Positions 32,767-43,406 are shown, counted from the stretch's first letter. The stretch: 64,000 nt of DNA from Yersinia vastinensis (GCF_902726565.1 NZ_CACVAF010000015.1:1-64000); one strand, 5' to 3'. Notes: generated by a model not told the origin, from the letters alone. Numbers and translations: made by a program.

Positions 32767-35445
32767 ATGTCTGACAATCACACCGAGCACTCTGCACCAC
32801 TCGCGGTAACGAAGGTCATTCCGGAACAGCCCGCGCTACCGAGTACCTACCTTGATAGCGAGCTTAATTGCCCCATACTCAAACAGCGGTTAGAGATATT
32901 CCAATCTTGGCTCGCTGAAGCATTCAATGGCGGAATTAGTGCCGAGACACTCATTGCTGCACGCAGTGATTATATTGACCAACTGCTACGGCGGTTGTGG
33001 ACATTTTATGGCTTTGATGATGTGCCAGAAACCGCGCTCGTCGCCGTTGGTGGCTATGGCCGTGGCGAATTGCATCCCTTATCCGATATCGATGTTTTAA
33101 TCCTTAGCAAACAGCGTTTAAATGAAGAACATGCTCAGCGAGTCGGTCAGTTAATCACTTTGCTGTGGGACTTGAAGCTAGAGGTTGGTCATAGCGTCCG
33201 CACACTGGAAGAGTGTTTGTTAGAGGGGCTAGCCGACCTCACGGTAGCCACTAATATGATTGAGTCGCGCTTAATTTGTGGTGATGTTGCTCTGTTTTTA
33301 CAGATGCAAAAACACATTTTCAGCGACAGCTTCTGGCCATCCCCCAAATTTTTCCACGCCAAAGTGGTTGAACAGCAAGAGCGGCATAAACGCTACCACG
33401 GCACTAGCTATAATCTGGAACCGGATATCAAAAGTAGCCCTGGTGGATTAAGAGATATTCATACTCTTCAGTGGGTTGCCCGCCGCCATTTTGGCGCCAC
33501 ATCATTAAGTGAAATGGTTGATTTTGGTTTTCTGACGAAAGCAGAGCGCAATGAGCTTATCGAAAGCCAAAGTTTTTTATGGCGTATCCGCTTTGCACTG
33601 CATTTGGTATTGACCCGTTACGATAACCGTCTGTTATTTGACCGCCAACTGAGCGTTGCCCAGCTTTTGCAATATCAGGGGGAAGGTAATGAGCCCGTCG
33701 AACATATGATGAAAGATTTTTATCGTATGACGCGCCGGGTCAGTGAACTGAATAACATGTTATTGCAGTTGTTTGATGAGGCCATACTGGCGCTGGATAC
33801 CAATGAAAAACCACGCGCACTGGATGATGAATTTCAGTTACGCGGGGATTTAATAGACCTTCGTGATGAAAACCTCTTTGTTCAACAACCTGAAGCCATT
33901 ATGCGCATGTTCTACTTGATGGTGCGCAATCAGGATATCAAAGGGATTTACTCCACCACCGTGCGCCGTTTACGTCATGCCCGCCGGCATCTGAAGCAAC
34001 CCTTATGCAACATCCCTGAAGCCCGTAAGCTGTTTATGGCAATTTTACGCCACCCCGGCGCGGTTTCCCGCGCATTATTACCAATGCACCGCCACAGTGT
34101 TTTGTGGGCCTATATGCCGCAATGGGGCAGTATTGTCGGGCAAATGCAGTTTGACCTGTTCCATGCTTATACCGTTGATGAGCACACGATTCGAGTGCTA
34201 CTCAAGCTCGAAAGTTTCGCCGATGAAACAACGCGGCCACGCCATCCGCTTTGCGTAGAGCTTTACCCGCGCTTGCCTCAGCCAGAATTATTACTGCTTG
34301 CCGCGCTATTCCACGATATCGCCAAAGGCCGTGGGGGTGACCACTCAATTCTAGGCGCTCACGACGTTTTGGAATTTGCCGAGCAGCATGGGTTAAATTC
34401 CCGCGAAGCCCAGCTTGTCGCTTGGCTAGTCCGCTGTCATCTATTGATGTCAGTCACCGCTCAACGTCGGGATATTCAGGATCCAGCGGTGATCCAACAA
34501 TTCTCCGCGGAGGTGCAAAGCGAAACTCGCCTGCGCTATTTGGTTAGCCTAACTGTGGCTGACATCTGCGCCACCAATGAGAATCTGTGGAATAGCTGGA
34601 AACAAAGCCTGTTACGCGAACTTTATTTCGCCACAGAAAAACAGTTACGCCGGGGTATGCAAAACAGCCCGGATCTGCGTGAGCGCGTACGCCATCATCG
34701 GCTACAGGCGCTAGCACTACTGCGGATGGATAATATTGATGAAGAAGCACTGCATCGAATCTGGAGCCGTTGTCGGGCCGACTACTTCCTGCGACACTCA
34801 CCTAATCAGTTAGCTTGGCATGCCCGTCATTTGCTTGAGCATGACTCCACCAAGCCTCTGGTTCTGATTAGCCGTCAGGCGACACGCGGAGGGACCGAAA
34901 TATTTATCTGGAGCCCTGACCGCCCATCGCTATTTGCCGCCGTTGTTGGTGAATTAGATCGTCGTAATCTGAGTGTTCATGATGCACAGATTTTCACTAA
35001 CCGTGATGGTATGGCAATGGATACTTTTATCGTGCTAGAGCCAGATGGTAGCCCGCTGGCACAAGATAGGCATCCGATTATCCGCCATGCCTTACAACAG
35101 GCGATGACGCAGCCGAACTATCAACACCCGCGAGTCAGGCGGTTATCACCTAAATTGCGGCATTTCAGTGTGCCAACCGAAACCAATTTCTTGCCAACCC
35201 ACAATGAGCGTCGAACTTATTTGGAGTTAATTGCACTAGACCAACCGGGTTTGCTGGCGCGTGTTGGCGAGATTTTTGCAGATTTAGGATTATCCTTGCA
35301 TAGTGCGCGTATTACCACGATTGGCGAGCGAGTAGAGGATTTGTTTGTGTTAGCGGATAAAGATCGCCGGGCATTGAGCCTTGAAACTCGTCGTGAATTA
35401 GCACAACGGTTGACAGATACCCTCAATCCGAACGATAAACTGTGA
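32767..35445 (+). CDS. glnD: Bifunctional PII uridylyltransferase / uridylyl-removing enzyme
   Basis: GlnD senses glutamine and uridylylates or deuridylylates the PII proteins GlnB/GlnK, thereby setting GlnA activity and NtrBC signalling. The 892-residue protein has the nucleotidyltransferase motif [16 protein letters not shown] (residues 95-110) and an HD hydrolase domain ([17 protein letters not shown], near residue 515). Two C-terminal ACT domains follow ([20 protein letters not shown] and [20 protein letters not shown]), which bind glutamine. GGGGAATAT precedes the ATG. dapD follows after 119 bp. Confidence 0.97.
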   Translation: MSDNHTEHSAPLAVTKVIPEQPALPSTYLDSELNCPILKQRLEIFQSWLAEAFNGGISAETLIAARSDYIDQLLRRLWTFYGFDDVPETALVAVGGYGRGELHPLSDIDVLILSKQRLNEEHAQRVGQLITLLWDLKLEVGHSVRTLEECLLEGLADLTVATNMIESRLICGDVALFLQMQKHIFSDSFWPSPKFFHAKVVEQQERHKRYHGTSYNLEPDIKSSPGGLRDIHTLQWVARRHFGATSLSEMVDFGFLTKAERNELIESQSFLWRIRFALHLVLTRYDNRLLFDRQLSVAQLLQYQGEGNEPVEHMMKDFYRMTRRVSELNNMLLQLFDEAILALDTNEKPRALDDEFQLRGDLIDLRDENLFVQQPEAIMRMFYLMVRNQDIKGIYSTTVRRLRHARRHLKQPLCNIPEARKLFMAILRHPGAVSRALLPMHRHSVLWAYMPQWGSIVGQMQFDLFHAYTVDEHTIRVLLKLESFADETTRPRHPLCVELYPRLPQPELLLLAALFHDIAKGRGGDHSILGAHDVLEFAEQHGLNSREAQLVAWLVRCHLLMSVTAQRRDIQDPAVIQQFSAEVQSETRLRYLVSLTVADICATNENLWNSWKQSLLRELYFATEKQLRRGMQNSPDLRERVRHHRLQALALLRMDNIDEEALHRIWSRCRADYFLRHSPNQLAWHARHLLEHDSTKPLVLISRQATRGGTEIFIWSPDRPSLFAAVVGELDRRNLSVHDAQIFTNRDGMAMDTFIVLEPDGSPLAQDRHPIIRHALQQAMTQPNYQHPRVRRLSPKLRHFSVPTETNFLPTHNERRTYLELIALDQPGLLARVGEIFADLGLSLHSARITTIGERVEDLFVLADKDRRALSLETRRELAQRLTDTLNPNDKL

Positions 35446-35564
35446 TACAAATAACTTTTTAGCGATTAATTTTCTTACAATTGACCACCCAGAGTCATTG
35501 GCGCTGCAGCTAACACTGCTGTGGCAACAAGTCTGACGGGTATAACATCAGGAACGAGACCAGG

Positions 35565-36389
35565 ATGCAGCAACTACAGAATGTTATTGAAACCGCCTTC
35601 GAGCGTCGTGCCGATATTACTCCAGCCAACGTAGATACCATAACGCGCGAAGCGATTAACCATGTGATTGACCTGCTGGATACCGGCGCCCTGCGAGTGG
35701 CAGAAAAAATTGACGGCCAGTGGGTAACCCACCAATGGTTAAAAAAGGCAGTATTACTGTCTTTCCGCATCAATGATAACCAGGTTATGGAAGGCGCTGA
35801 AACCCGTTACTACGACAAAGTGCCAATGAAATTTGCTGGCTATGATGAAGCTCGTTTTCAAAAAGAAGGCTTCCGCGTAGTGCCTCCGGCTACCGTGCGT
35901 AAAGGTGCTTTCATTGCCCGTAATACTGTCCTGATGCCTTCTTATGTCAACATTGGTGCTTTCGTTGACGAAGGTACGATGGTCGATACTTGGGCAACCG
36001 TGGGTTCTTGCGCGCAAATTGGTAAGAATGTTCACCTGTCCGGTGGCGTAGGTATTGGTGGTGTATTGGAGCCATTGCAAGCTAACCCAACCATTATTGA
36101 AGACAACTGTTTTGTTGGCGCACGCTCAGAAGTGGTTGAAGGGGTTATCGTCGAAGAAGGCTCTGTTATCTCTATGGGCGTATTTATCGGCCAAAGCACC
36201 CGCATCTATGATCGCGAAACCGGTGAAGTCCATTATGGCCGAGTTCCAGCAGGCTCAGTGGTCGTTTCAGGTAGTCTGCCATCGAAAGACGGCAGCTACA
36301 GCCTGTACTGCGCGGTTATCGTGAAGAAAGTCGATGCGAAGACCCGTGGAAAAGTCGGTATTAATGAGTTATTGCGTACCATAGACTAA
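35565..36389 (+). CDS. dapD: 2,3,4,5-tetrahydropyridine-2,6-dicarboxylate N-succinyltransferase
   Basis: DapD transfers succinyl from succinyl-CoA to tetrahydrodipicolinate in the lysine/diaminopimelate pathway, supplying peptidoglycan cross-links. The 274-residue length equals E. coli. An N-terminal helical domain is followed by a left-handed beta-helix with hexapeptide repeats (for example [20 protein letters not shown] and [14 protein letters not shown]), then a short C-terminal domain. Convergence with nothing and a strong terminator downstream suggest a monocistronic gene. Confidence 0.97.
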   Translation: MQQLQNVIETAFERRADITPANVDTITREAINHVIDLLDTGALRVAEKIDGQWVTHQWLKKAVLLSFRINDNQVMEGAETRYYDKVPMKFAGYDEARFQKEGFRVVPPATVRKGAFIARNTVLMPSYVNIGAFVDEGTMVDTWATVGSCAQIGKNVHLSGGVGIGGVLEPLQANPTIIEDNCFVGARSEVVEGVIVEEGSVISMGVFIGQSTRIYDRETGEVHYGRVPAGSVVVSGSLPSKDGSYSLYCAVIVKKVDAKTRGKVGINELLRTID

Positions 36390-36397
36390 GATTATAG

Positions 36398-36426
36398 ATA
36401 GCGGGCTAATCCCCGCTATTTTTTTG
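36398..36426 (+). terminator. Rho-independent terminator after dapD
   Basis: ATAGCGGG (36398-36405) pairs with CCCGCTAT (36412-36419), followed by seven T. It lies 8 bp after the dapD stop. Confidence 0.9.
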
Positions 36427-36565
36427 CCTTGAGCATTGTATATTCAACGTAAATGAAGCTGTAAACGGCTTCAAATGTATAAGATATCGCCTGTAATCAC
36501 ATATTTTGGCGAAACTTACCGTCATAATCATAAACTGTGGAATATAAAACCAAAAAGGTGGCGCT

Positions 36566-36955
36566 ATGTATGACAATCTGAAAAGTTTAGGGATCACACA
36601 ACCAGAAGATGTCGATCGCTATAGCCTGCGTCAGGAGGCCAATAACGACATTCTGAAAATTTACTTCCGCAAAGATAAAGGCGAATTTTTTGCTAAGAGT
36701 GTGAAATTCAAATACCCACGCCAGCGTAAAACAGTGGTTGCTGATAATGCGGGTCATGGTTACAAAGAAATCAATGAAATTAACCCTAACCTACGTTATG
36801 TCATTGATGAACTTGATCAATTATGCAAACGTGATCAAATTGAAGTTGATTTGAAACGTAAAATTTTGGATGACTTACGTCACTTAGAAAGCGTTGTTGC
36901 CAATAAGATTTCTGAAATCGAATCTGACTTGGAAAAGCTGACCAGCGGCCGCTAA
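36566..36955 (+). CDS. yaeH: DUF3461 family protein YaeH
   Basis: The 129-residue soluble, charged protein ([20 protein letters not shown] at the start) is a full-length member of the YaeH/UPF0325 family (DUF3461), next to dapD in E. coli as well. Function is unknown. The C-terminal third is helical and charged ([20 protein letters not shown], then EIESDLEKL), suggesting a coiled coil. AAAAGGTGG before the ATG is a good ribosome binding site. Downstream of it E. coli synteny ends. Confidence 0.9.
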   Translation: MYDNLKSLGITQPEDVDRYSLRQEANNDILKIYFRKDKGEFFAKSVKFKYPRQRKTVVADNAGHGYKEINEINPNLRYVIDELDQLCKRDQIEVDLKRKILDDLRHLESVVANKISEIESDLEKLTSGR

Positions 36956-37069
36956 ATCTGGTAGGAATTTTTATCTATCTAAAATTATTGGAGTTGCAGG
37001 TCAGTGAATATTGCAATCACTCCTGCAACACCAAATTCGAACACCGAGTTATTGCTGAAAAAGTGCGAC

Positions 37070-37519
37070 TTATTGCAGCAAATGCCCCCACTGTTCTACC
37101 CACGGCGCTGAAACCACTTCTGGCTCAGGATGTTCAATGGCATCAATTTCCAATCTTTCGCCAATTCTTGTCGCACCCTGCTCTTGCAGTAATTCGTCAA
37201 ACGCCCGCCCAGCGCCACAGAAATTATCATAACTGCTGTCACCCAGCGCAATAACGCCATAGCGCAGTTCTGGCTGAAACCCAACTTTATCTCGTACGGC
37301 GACAAAAAGTGAGGCAATGCTGTCTGGAAAATCACCCTGCCCAGTGGTTGAGGTCACCACCAGCACATAATGTTGACGATAATACTGCCAAGCTTCTAAT
37401 GTCCCCTCATCAAACACTTTTACCTCGTGCCCCTGCTCTTTCAGTATATTCTCAGCTTCTTCTGCAACTAGCAGCGCATTACCGTAGACAGTGCCGACAA
37501 AAATCCCGACCTGGGCCAT
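37070..37519 (-). CDS. yqcA: Flavodoxin-like protein YqcA
   Basis: A short-chain flavodoxin of 149 residues that should bind FMN. The N-terminal phosphate loop is [29 protein letters not shown] supplies the second flavin loop, and [20 protein letters not shown] the third. It is a paralogue of MioC and resembles the FMN domain of sulfite reductase. Its redox partner is unknown. It follows truC by 19 bp, and yqcC-truC-yqcA form one minus-strand operon, as in E. coli. Confidence 0.92.
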   Translation of the reverse strand: MAQVGIFVGTVYGNALLVAEEAENILKEQGHEVKVFDEGTLEAWQYYRQHYVLVVTSTTGQGDFPDSIASLFVAVRDKVGFQPELRYGVIALGDSSYDNFCGAGRAFDELLQEQGATRIGERLEIDAIEHPEPEVVSAPWVEQWGHLLQ

Positions 37520-37538
37520 AAAAGATATTTCCTTTTGA

Positions 37539-38321
37539 CTAAAAAATTAATTCACTATCCTGACCCGCGGGCGCTGGAAACTCAACCCTTTCAAGATGAG
37601 GGGCAATACCCAACCAACCAAAATGTGACATCAACTGTTGCCAAGATTCATCCCAGCGCGCAGTCAGAGTCAGAGGCTCGCCAGTGACCGGGTGGTTCAG
37701 TTGCAAATGACTGGCATGCAGCATCAAGCGCGAACAGTCAAAATGCTGCGCAATACCCCGGTTCTGACGTAGGTCTCCGTGGGTGCTGTCACCGATGATA
37801 GGATGGCGAATATGTGCCATATGCCGACGAAGTTGATGTTTACGACCTGTTTCCGGCTTCAACTCCATTAAGCTGAAACGGGCTGTATCATAACGCCCAA
37901 TCGCCACGGGGACTTCTACTTGAGCCAAGGGCTGATAATGAGTGACTGAAGGCTGAGGGGCTTTATCGGGTCTGGCAAATTTGTCCGCGATTTTATCCAG
38001 CTCTTCCGTCATTTCATAATCAATAGTGCCATCGTCTAAGACATATCCACGGACCACCGCATGATATGTTTTTTGGATTTGGTGTTGCTCAAATTGTATT
38101 GACAGAGTGCGTGCCACATCACTGGATAACGCCATCAACAACACACCCGATGTTGGGCGATCCAAGCGATGGACGGTATAGACATGCTGACCAATCTGGT
38201 CACGCACGGTTTGCATCACAAATACGGTTTCATTGCTATCTAGCCAACTGCGGTGCACCAACCAACCTGCGGGTTTATTAACCGCAACGATATGCTCATC
38301 TTGATAGAGTATTTCCAGCAT
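37539..38321 (-). CDS. truC: tRNA pseudouridine(65) synthase
   Basis: TruC makes pseudouridine 65 in several tRNAs. The 260-residue protein belongs to the RluA family, with the catalytic motif [10 protein letters not shown] in which D54 is the nucleophile. [20 protein letters not shown] is the conserved later segment. Its last start base overlaps the yqcC stop by one base, giving a tight yqcC-truC-yqcA operon. Confidence 0.95.
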   Translation of the reverse strand: MLEILYQDEHIVAVNKPAGWLVHRSWLDSNETVFVMQTVRDQIGQHVYTVHRLDRPTSGVLLMALSSDVARTLSIQFEQHQIQKTYHAVVRGYVLDDGTIDYEMTEELDKIADKFARPDKAPQPSVTHYQPLAQVEVPVAIGRYDTARFSLMELKPETGRKHQLRRHMAHIRHPIIGDSTHGDLRQNRGIAQHFDCSRLMLHASHLQLNHPVTGEPLTLTARWDESWQQLMSHFGWLGIAPHLERVEFPAPAGQDSELIF

Positions 38322-38653
38322 TAGTCACTTTCTTTATTTAGCAAATCATCAAGGCGCTGTAATTCAACCAGCAGTACTGTGCAATCTGGGCGGCCATCAC
38401 CACTCAGGGCCTCTTCAAAATAAGGGGTGATCGCAAAACGTGTTGGGAGTGGCCCTCTTGATTCCAGCAATGCATACATCCGAGGAATTAATACCCATTG
38501 CAGCCACTGTTCTGCATCCATGGTATCAATGCTGAAAGGCTCATTACTTTCAAAAGCTTCTGCTTGTGGCGGCACAGTCTGCCAGAGATCGATTTCCCGC
38601 ATAGCAAACTCGATATTCTGTAGGCTCTGACGCACCTGATTTTCTGTATTCAT
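38321..38653 (-). CDS. yqcC: YqcC family protein
   Basis: A 110-residue acidic soluble protein matching the YqcC family (DUF446). The start at 38653 (MNTENQVRQSLQNIEFAMRE) matches the E. coli length (109); a longer in-frame ORF upstream adds 31 residues without support. YqcC crystallises as an alpha-helical bundle; its function is unknown. It is the first gene of the yqcC-truC-yqcA operon, and csrB ends about 130 bp upstream on the same strand. Confidence 0.9.
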   Translation of the reverse strand: MNTENQVRQSLQNIEFAMREIDLWQTVPPQAEAFESNEPFSIDTMDAEQWLQWVLIPRMYALLESRGPLPTRFAITPYFEEALSGDGRPDCTVLLVELQRLDDLLNKESD

Positions 38654-38781
38654 GATTATGCTCTCAACCCAAAAAACAACTATTCGCCAAGCTGGCTCAA
38701 CGGCGGCCAAGCATACCATTGAAGCAGGAGATGCCCAAACTCCCACCCCAGATTACAGGCTCGGATTAAGCAAAATACAGA

Positions 38782-38812
38782 TAAAAAAAGGGGTACTGTT
38801 TTACCAGTACCC
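38782..38812 (-). terminator. csrB terminator
   Basis: GGGGTACTG (38789-38797) pairs with CAGTACCCC (38804-38812), loop TTTTAC on the plus strand. Minus-strand Ts follow at 38782-38788. Confidence 0.92.
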
Positions 38813-39149
38813 CTCGATTCGTTTCATAGCAATCCAGCTAAAAGTGATGCTCCCTGCTCGTTCCTTGAAAACTTTTCCGTGCGGTTATCCTAACCAGCAA
38901 TCCGTCGCGTTCTGCTACACCATCCCAGTGCCAATCCTAAGGTTATCCTAACCCACCAATCATCCTGAGTTGGCTCTCAATCTCCATCCTGGAGGTGTCC
39001 TTGGTTTCATCCGGAAACATCCCTTCACTCATCCTAAGCAGTCCCTGTGTTCTTCATCCTGAAGTCGCACCATCCTGATGCCATCCCTCTCCGCCAGATC
39101 CTATCCAGCGAATAAAGGATCGCTTAATCAACAAAGGGAGACAAGGTAC
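38782..39149 (-). ncRNA. csrB: CsrB regulatory RNA (sequesters CsrA)
   Basis: CsrB carries many CsrA-binding sites and relieves CsrA control of metabolism, motility and virulence. The minus strand between yqcC and syd, the exact place of csrB in E. coli, has about 23 GGA triplets, mostly AGGAT or GGGATG in small hairpin loops. Segments such as GGACACCTCCAGGATGGAGA and AGCTGGATTGCTATGAAACG match E. coli CsrB closely. The 3' end is an intrinsic terminator; the 5' end is inferred from the promoter, giving about 368 nt against 369 in E. coli. Most of the 676-bp yqcC-syd gap is taken up by this gene and its control region. Confidence 0.93.
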
Positions 39150-39156
39150 TGTAAGG

Positions 39157-39185
39157 ATAATGAGATGGGCGAGTTTATTTATGAA
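39157..39185 (-). promoter_or_regulatory. Candidate csrB promoter
   Basis: On the minus strand TTCATA (39180-39185) and CATTAT (39157-39162) are 17 bp apart, each matching consensus at 4 of 6 positions. A weak promoter suits a gene that depends on the activator UvrY. The start would fall near 39149. Alternative starts a few bases away are possible. Confidence 0.55.
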
Positions 39186-39272
39186 AAAATGAATATTTAT
39201 AACAAAATGATTTTATTGAAGATAAATCCAATACAATAATTTCACATAAAAAGAATAGAAGTGATGTCTCAC

Positions 39273-39302
39273 AGCCGGTGTGCGAGATCTCTCACACCGG
39301 CT
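39273..39302. promoter_or_regulatory. 30-bp palindrome upstream of csrB, likely UvrY (BarA/UvrY) site
   Basis: AGCCGGTGTG and CACACCGGCT flank the core CGAGATCTCT, giving a 30-bp palindrome with a single unpaired position per arm. On the minus strand the core reads TGTGAGAGATCTCGCACA, nearly identical to the TGTGAGAGATCTCTTACA sequence upstream of E. coli csrB recognised by UvrY. The centre lies about 138 bp upstream of the inferred start. It also lies 28 bp after syd, but no T run follows, so it is not an ordinary terminator. Confidence 0.75.
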
Positions 39303-39329
39303 CTGTATGAATAAACAATAACCATCTAT

Positions 39330-39881
39330 TTATTCAGGCATTACTGGTCGTAATGCATCCAAAAAATGAGCGAGTGTTGAAGCCAGCAATGTTCGTTTAC
39401 CACTCCCAAACTCCTCAAGTATCACATTACCACTCACATTACAGAGTGAGGCCATGGTCATTTCAGATTCTGTGGTCGCTAGAAACAGTGTCGGCGACAG
39501 CTTCAATCTTTTTTGTGTCACTAAATGACCAATCAGATTCTCTTGCAAGCGGATAAAATCATCTTCGCTCCATACTTGCAGCAAGGTAAAGCGGCGATCA
39601 CCCAAATCTGCGGTCATATCACCCGCATATTGCTGGGTATAAAACTCATGAATATCTGGATGAAGTTGAATTTCCAGTGCCCGTTCAATGTTGGCGAGTG
39701 TCGCATCGGCAACAAACGGCTGAGGTAACCAAAATACTTGTGAATCCTGCGTGTTCACTATGCAGGGTGAAGGCACCCCATATAGCTCTTCGCTCGCCGG
39801 GGGATGCCCTGATTGCTGCTGCCACAAATCAATATAGCGTTGAGTAAAGCTATTGAGTGCCGTTGAAACATTCTGGTCCAT
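39330..39881 (-). CDS. syd: SecY-interacting protein Syd
   Basis: Syd is a soluble protein that binds SecY at the inner membrane and can dismantle abnormal SecYEG complexes. The start at 39881 ([20 protein letters not shown]) gives 183 residues, close to E. coli (181); an earlier ATG adds 40 residues that overlap the queF promoter region. Conserved blocks are [24 protein letters not shown] and [13 protein letters not shown]. It is divergent from queF, and csrB lies downstream. Confidence 0.94.
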   Translation of the reverse strand: MDQNVSTALNSFTQRYIDLWQQQSGHPPASEELYGVPSPCIVNTQDSQVFWLPQPFVADATLANIERALEIQLHPDIHEFYTQQYAGDMTADLGDRRFTLLQVWSEDDFIRLQENLIGHLVTQKRLKLSPTLFLATTESEMTMASLCNVSGNVILEEFGSGKRTLLASTLAHFLDALRPVMPE

Positions 39882-40010
39882 TCTTACTCTCAGTATTGCG
39901 GCGACTTGCGCTGCACCAAAGTGGGGAACCCGACTTTCAGAAATGCAGTTAAACGCGGCATAAATTGATAAACTGTCGCTATTGTACCTATCTCTTATCA
40001 TGGAAACAGC

Positions 40011-40856
40011 ATGTCTTCATATCAAGACCATCAGGCTCTGGCGGAACTGACGCTGGGCAAGCCAACCGCTTACCGCGATCACTATGACGCCAGCTTACTT
40101 CAAGCTGTACCACGTAGCATGAATCGTGAACCTCTCGGTTTATATCCAGATAACCTGCCCTTTCATGGCGCGGATATCTGGACTTTATATGAATTGTCTT
40201 GGCTAAACAGCAATGGCCTACCGCAGGTTGCCGTCGGTGAAATAAGTCTGAATGCAGATAGTCTTAATCTAATTGAATCCAAAAGCTTTAAACTCTACCT
40301 CAATAGTTTTAACCAAACCGTTTTTGCCGATTGGGAAAGTGTACGAGCCACTTTGCAGCAGGATTTGGCCGCCTGTGCACAAGGTGATGTCAGCGTCTCG
40401 CTATATCATCTGGACGAAATAACCCACCAACCCATTGCCAATTTCGCTGGAGAGTGTCTGGATCAGCAGGATATCCGTATCGAAAACTATGAATTCAGTG
40501 CTGATTATTTGCAGGATGCGGCGGGTGAAAATCGAGTAGAAGAGAGCTTAGTCAGCCACTTGCTCAAATCTAACTGTCTGATAACCCATCAACCGGATTG
40601 GGGCTCAGTACAAATCAGCTATGCCGGCCCACAGATTAACCGCGAAGCACTGCTGCGCTATCTGGTCTCTTTCCGCCACCATAATGAATTCCACGAGCAG
40701 TGTGTCGAACGTATTTTCACTGACATTATGCGTTTTTGTCAGCCCGAAACCCTGTCAGTCTATGCTCGTTATACTCGCCGCGGAGGGCTAGATATCAATC
40801 CATGGCGTTCTAATACTGATTTTGTGCCTTCTACCGGGCGTTTAGCACGGCAATAA
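40011..40856 (+). CDS. queF: NADPH-dependent 7-cyano-7-deazaguanine reductase
   Basis: QueF reduces preQ0 to preQ1 in queuosine synthesis, an unusual nitrile to amine reduction. At 281 residues it is the long, bimodular type II (YqcD) form. The active-site Cys lies in [17 protein letters not shown] (forming the thioimide), followed by a Asp-containing PDWGS and the QIRH-like [17 protein letters not shown] segment. It is divergent from syd. Confidence 0.95.
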   Translation: MSSYQDHQALAELTLGKPTAYRDHYDASLLQAVPRSMNREPLGLYPDNLPFHGADIWTLYELSWLNSNGLPQVAVGEISLNADSLNLIESKSFKLYLNSFNQTVFADWESVRATLQQDLAACAQGDVSVSLYHLDEITHQPIANFAGECLDQQDIRIENYEFSADYLQDAAGENRVEESLVSHLLKSNCLITHQPDWGSVQISYAGPQINREALLRYLVSFRHHNEFHEQCVERIFTDIMRFCQPETLSVYARYTRRGGLDINPWRSNTDFVPSTGRLARQ

Positions 40857-41070
40857 ATGCGGGCATGTACGCAAGATTACAGCTCGAACACGTTAATATT
40901 GGTAAAAAACGGCTGGCAACGTTAAGGTTAATTACAGGATCTTCATGCTATTTTCAGCTGAAAATGCCAGTAATGGATACTTAGAGGGCTATCTGATATT
41001 CCACGGAAAAAAGAAGACAGCGCTCTGATACACAGGTACTAGCACCCTTCAGGGGTGTAAAGGAGTAACT

Positions 41071-42435
41071 TTGATTACACATGTCAGCCCACTCGGCTCA
41101 ATGGATCTGTTGTCACAGCTCGAAGTGGATATGCTCAAGCGTACAGCAAGCAGTGATCTGTACCGTTTATTTCGTAATTGCTCATTGGCCGTTCTTAATT
41201 CCGGTAGTCTGACCGATAATAGCAAAGAGCTACTATCTCGATACGAAACCTTTGATATCAATGTGTTGCGTCGTGAACGAGGCGTAAAACTTGAGCTGGT
41301 TAATCCACCAGAACATGCATTTGTTGATGGTAAAATCATCCGCTCACTACAGGCAAACCTGTTTGCCGTCTTGCGCGATATTTTATTTGTGAATGGTCAA
41401 ATTGTAAGTGCTGAACACCATCAGCATCTGAATACCGAAAGCTCCAGCCACTTGACCAACTTGGTCTTCTCCATCCTACGTAATGCCCGCGCGCTGCATA
41501 TTGATGAAGAACCTAATATGGTTGTTTGTTGGGGTGGGCATTCAATCAATGAAGTCGAATATCTATATGCCCGCAAAGTTGGCAGCCAACTCGGTTTACG
41601 GGAGTTAAATATCTGTACTGGTTGTGGGCCAGGAGCAATGGAAGCCCCCATGAAAGGGGCTGCGGTGGGCCATGCTCAACAGCGTTACAGACAAGGTCGC
41701 TTTATCGGTATGACAGAGCCTTCAATCATTGCAGCCGAGCCACCAAATCCACTGGTTAATGAATTGGTTATCATGCCAGACATTGAAAAGCGGCTGGAAG
41801 CCTTCGTCCGTATTGCTCATGGGATCATTATTTTCCCTGGCGGCGTAGGTACGGCTGAAGAGTTACTCTATTTGTTAGGGATTCTGATGAATCCGGCCAA
41901 CAGCGAACAGGTGTTGCCGCTGATCCTGACCGGGCCAAAAGAGAGCGCGGATTACTTCAGGGTCGTGGATGAGTTCATCATGAATACGCTGGGTGATGAG
42001 GCGCGTAAATACTATAAAATTATTATTGATGATCCAGATGAAGTCGCCCGTCAGATGAAAAAAGCGATGCCATTGGTCAAAGAAAATCGCCGTAATACTG
42101 GCGATGCTTATAGCTTCAACTGGTCCATCCGTATCGAACCTGATTTGCAACATCCGTTCGAGCCAACACATGAAAACATGGCCAATTTGGATTTATCCCA
42201 CAATCAACCGCCCGAAAAACTGGCCGCAGCATTACGCCGTGCTTTCTCTGGGATTGTGGCCGGCAACGTCAAAGAAGTCGGGATCCATGCTATTGAAGCT
42301 CATGGGCCGTTCAAATTGCACGGTGACCCACTACTGATGAAGCAAATGGACCAACTGTTGCAAGGCTTTATTGCCCAGTATCGAATGAAATTACCGGGTA
42401 GTGCTTATACACCTTGCTATGAAATTTGCAGCTAG
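41071..42435 (+). CDS. ppnN: Pyrimidine/purine nucleotide 5'-monophosphate nucleosidase
   Basis: PpnN (YgdH) splits nucleoside monophosphates to ribose 5-phosphate and free base; (p)ppGpp activates it in E. coli. The 454-residue protein starts with TTG at 41071, supported by AAAGGAG 5 bp upstream and by identity with the E. coli N-terminus ([20 protein letters not shown]). The LOG-family motif PGGVGTAEE sits in the middle with [15 protein letters not shown] before it. A small CACCC/GGGTG hairpin (41043-41057) lies just before the ribosome binding site. The 214-bp gap to queF shows no gene. Confidence 0.95.
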   Translation: MITHVSPLGSMDLLSQLEVDMLKRTASSDLYRLFRNCSLAVLNSGSLTDNSKELLSRYETFDINVLRRERGVKLELVNPPEHAFVDGKIIRSLQANLFAVLRDILFVNGQIVSAEHHQHLNTESSSHLTNLVFSILRNARALHIDEEPNMVVCWGGHSINEVEYLYARKVGSQLGLRELNICTGCGPGAMEAPMKGAAVGHAQQRYRQGRFIGMTEPSIIAAEPPNPLVNELVIMPDIEKRLEAFVRIAHGIIIFPGGVGTAEELLYLLGILMNPANSEQVLPLILTGPKESADYFRVVDEFIMNTLGDEARKYYKIIIDDPDEVARQMKKAMPLVKENRRNTGDAYSFNWSIRIEPDLQHPFEPTHENMANLDLSHNQPPEKLAAALRRAFSGIVAGNVKEVGIHAIEAHGPFKLHGDPLLMKQMDQLLQGFIAQYRMKLPGSAYTPCYEICS

Positions 42436-42510
42436 AGAATAAATAACTTCACCGGGTGGTGCTTGCACTGCCCGATATCACTCTGCCTTAATAACTGTTC
42501 AAGACAGGTC

Positions 42511-43266
42511 ATGCAAATCCACCTTCTTATTGTTGATGCCCTTAACCTAATCCGTCGCATTCATGCGGTACAAGGTTCACCCTGTGTAAATGCCTGCAAG
42601 CACGGGCTGCAACAATTAATTCAGCACAGCCAACCGACTCATGCCGTCGCCGTTTTTGATGAGGATGATCGTTCTGATAGCTGGCGTCATCAATGCCTTC
42701 CCGATTACAAAGCGGGCCGTTCGCCGATGCCAGATAATCTGCAACAGGAAATGCCCCTTATCCGTGAAGCATTCACTTCATTAGGCGTTAATTGTTGGCA
42801 TTCGCCGGGCAATGAAGCCGATGATCTGGCCGCTACATTGGCAGCAAAGATAAGTGGGGCCGGGCATCAGGTAACCATCGTTTCTACTGACAAAGGCTAC
42901 TGCCAACTGCTCGCGCCGAATGTGCAGATTCGAGATTATTTCCAAAAACGCTGGCTAGATATACCATTTGTAAAACAAGAATTTGGTGTATTACCACATC
43001 AATTGCCAGATTACTGGGGACTGGCTGGGATCAGTAGCAGCAAAATTCCTGGGGTCGCCGGTATCGGAGCAAAAACGGCAGCGCTATTACTGCAACAAGC
43101 CAGTAGTCTGGAGGAACTTTATCAGGGGCTGGATTCTATACCGGAAAAATGGCGTAAAAAACTGCAAGAACATCAAGAAATGGCTTTTATTTGCAAACAA
43201 ATAGCCACACTAAAAACTGATTTGCCCTTAACTGGCAATTTGCAGCAGTTGCGTTTGAATAAATAA
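42511..43266 (+). CDS. xni: Flap endonuclease Xni (ExoIX)
   Basis: Xni is a 5'-3' flap endonuclease related to the small domain of DNA polymerase I. The start at 42511 ([20 protein letters not shown]) gives 251 residues, the E. coli length. Metal-binding acidic residues lie in [27 protein letters not shown] and [11 protein letters not shown]. The helix-hairpin-helix is [19 protein letters not shown]. In E. coli sdaCB and the fuc genes flank xni; here ppnN is 75 bp upstream and rlmM converges. Confidence 0.94.
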   Translation: MQIHLLIVDALNLIRRIHAVQGSPCVNACKHGLQQLIQHSQPTHAVAVFDEDDRSDSWRHQCLPDYKAGRSPMPDNLQQEMPLIREAFTSLGVNCWHSPGNEADDLAATLAAKISGAGHQVTIVSTDKGYCQLLAPNVQIRDYFQKRWLDIPFVKQEFGVLPHQLPDYWGLAGISSSKIPGVAGIGAKTAALLLQQASSLEELYQGLDSIPEKWRKKLQEHQEMAFICKQIATLKTDLPLTGNLQQLRLNK

Positions 43267-43274
43267 TATCAGCT

Positions 43275-43399
43275 TATACCCAATAGACTTTGAGTTGCAG
43301 GTAGGTGGTAACAGAGTGAACTCGAGGAGTTCAGATAACGCAATGACTTGAGTGAATGAATGCAGCCAACAAACCTGCAGTTTGAAGATAGCGGTTATA
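43275..43399. repeat. YPAL-like intergenic palindromic repeat
   Basis: The 125-bp element begins TATACCCAATAGACTTTGAG and ends in the imperfect complement (CTGCAGTTTGAAGATAGCGG then TTATA). Matching arms share TGCAGGT and GTTGG-type blocks. Its form is that of the long palindromic intergenic repeats scattered in Yersinia and related genera (TATACCC...TTGCAGG...CCTGCA...). It is non-coding, AT-flanked and placed between convergent xni and rlmM. Family name is from memory, not from a search. Confidence 0.65.
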
Positions 43400-43406
43400 T
43401 AAAAGC

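Noticed and set aside
36988-37254. Plus-strand 88-codon open frame overlapping yqcA
   Set aside because: Antisense to yqcA for most of its length, with no ribosome binding site or family resemblance.
38652-38951. Plus-strand open frame of 99 codons across the yqcC start and csrB
   Set aside because: It runs through the csrB terminator and GGA region in antisense and resembles no protein.
38840-39120. Regular ATCC-rich pattern resembling a degenerate tandem repeat or CRISPR array
   Set aside because: Spacing is irregular and units are the complement of GGA motifs in hairpins. The pattern is explained by CsrB.
39273-39302. Palindrome as an intrinsic terminator of syd
   Set aside because: No T run follows on the minus strand, and the core matches the UvrY site upstream of csrB; an RNA role is kept only as a secondary idea.
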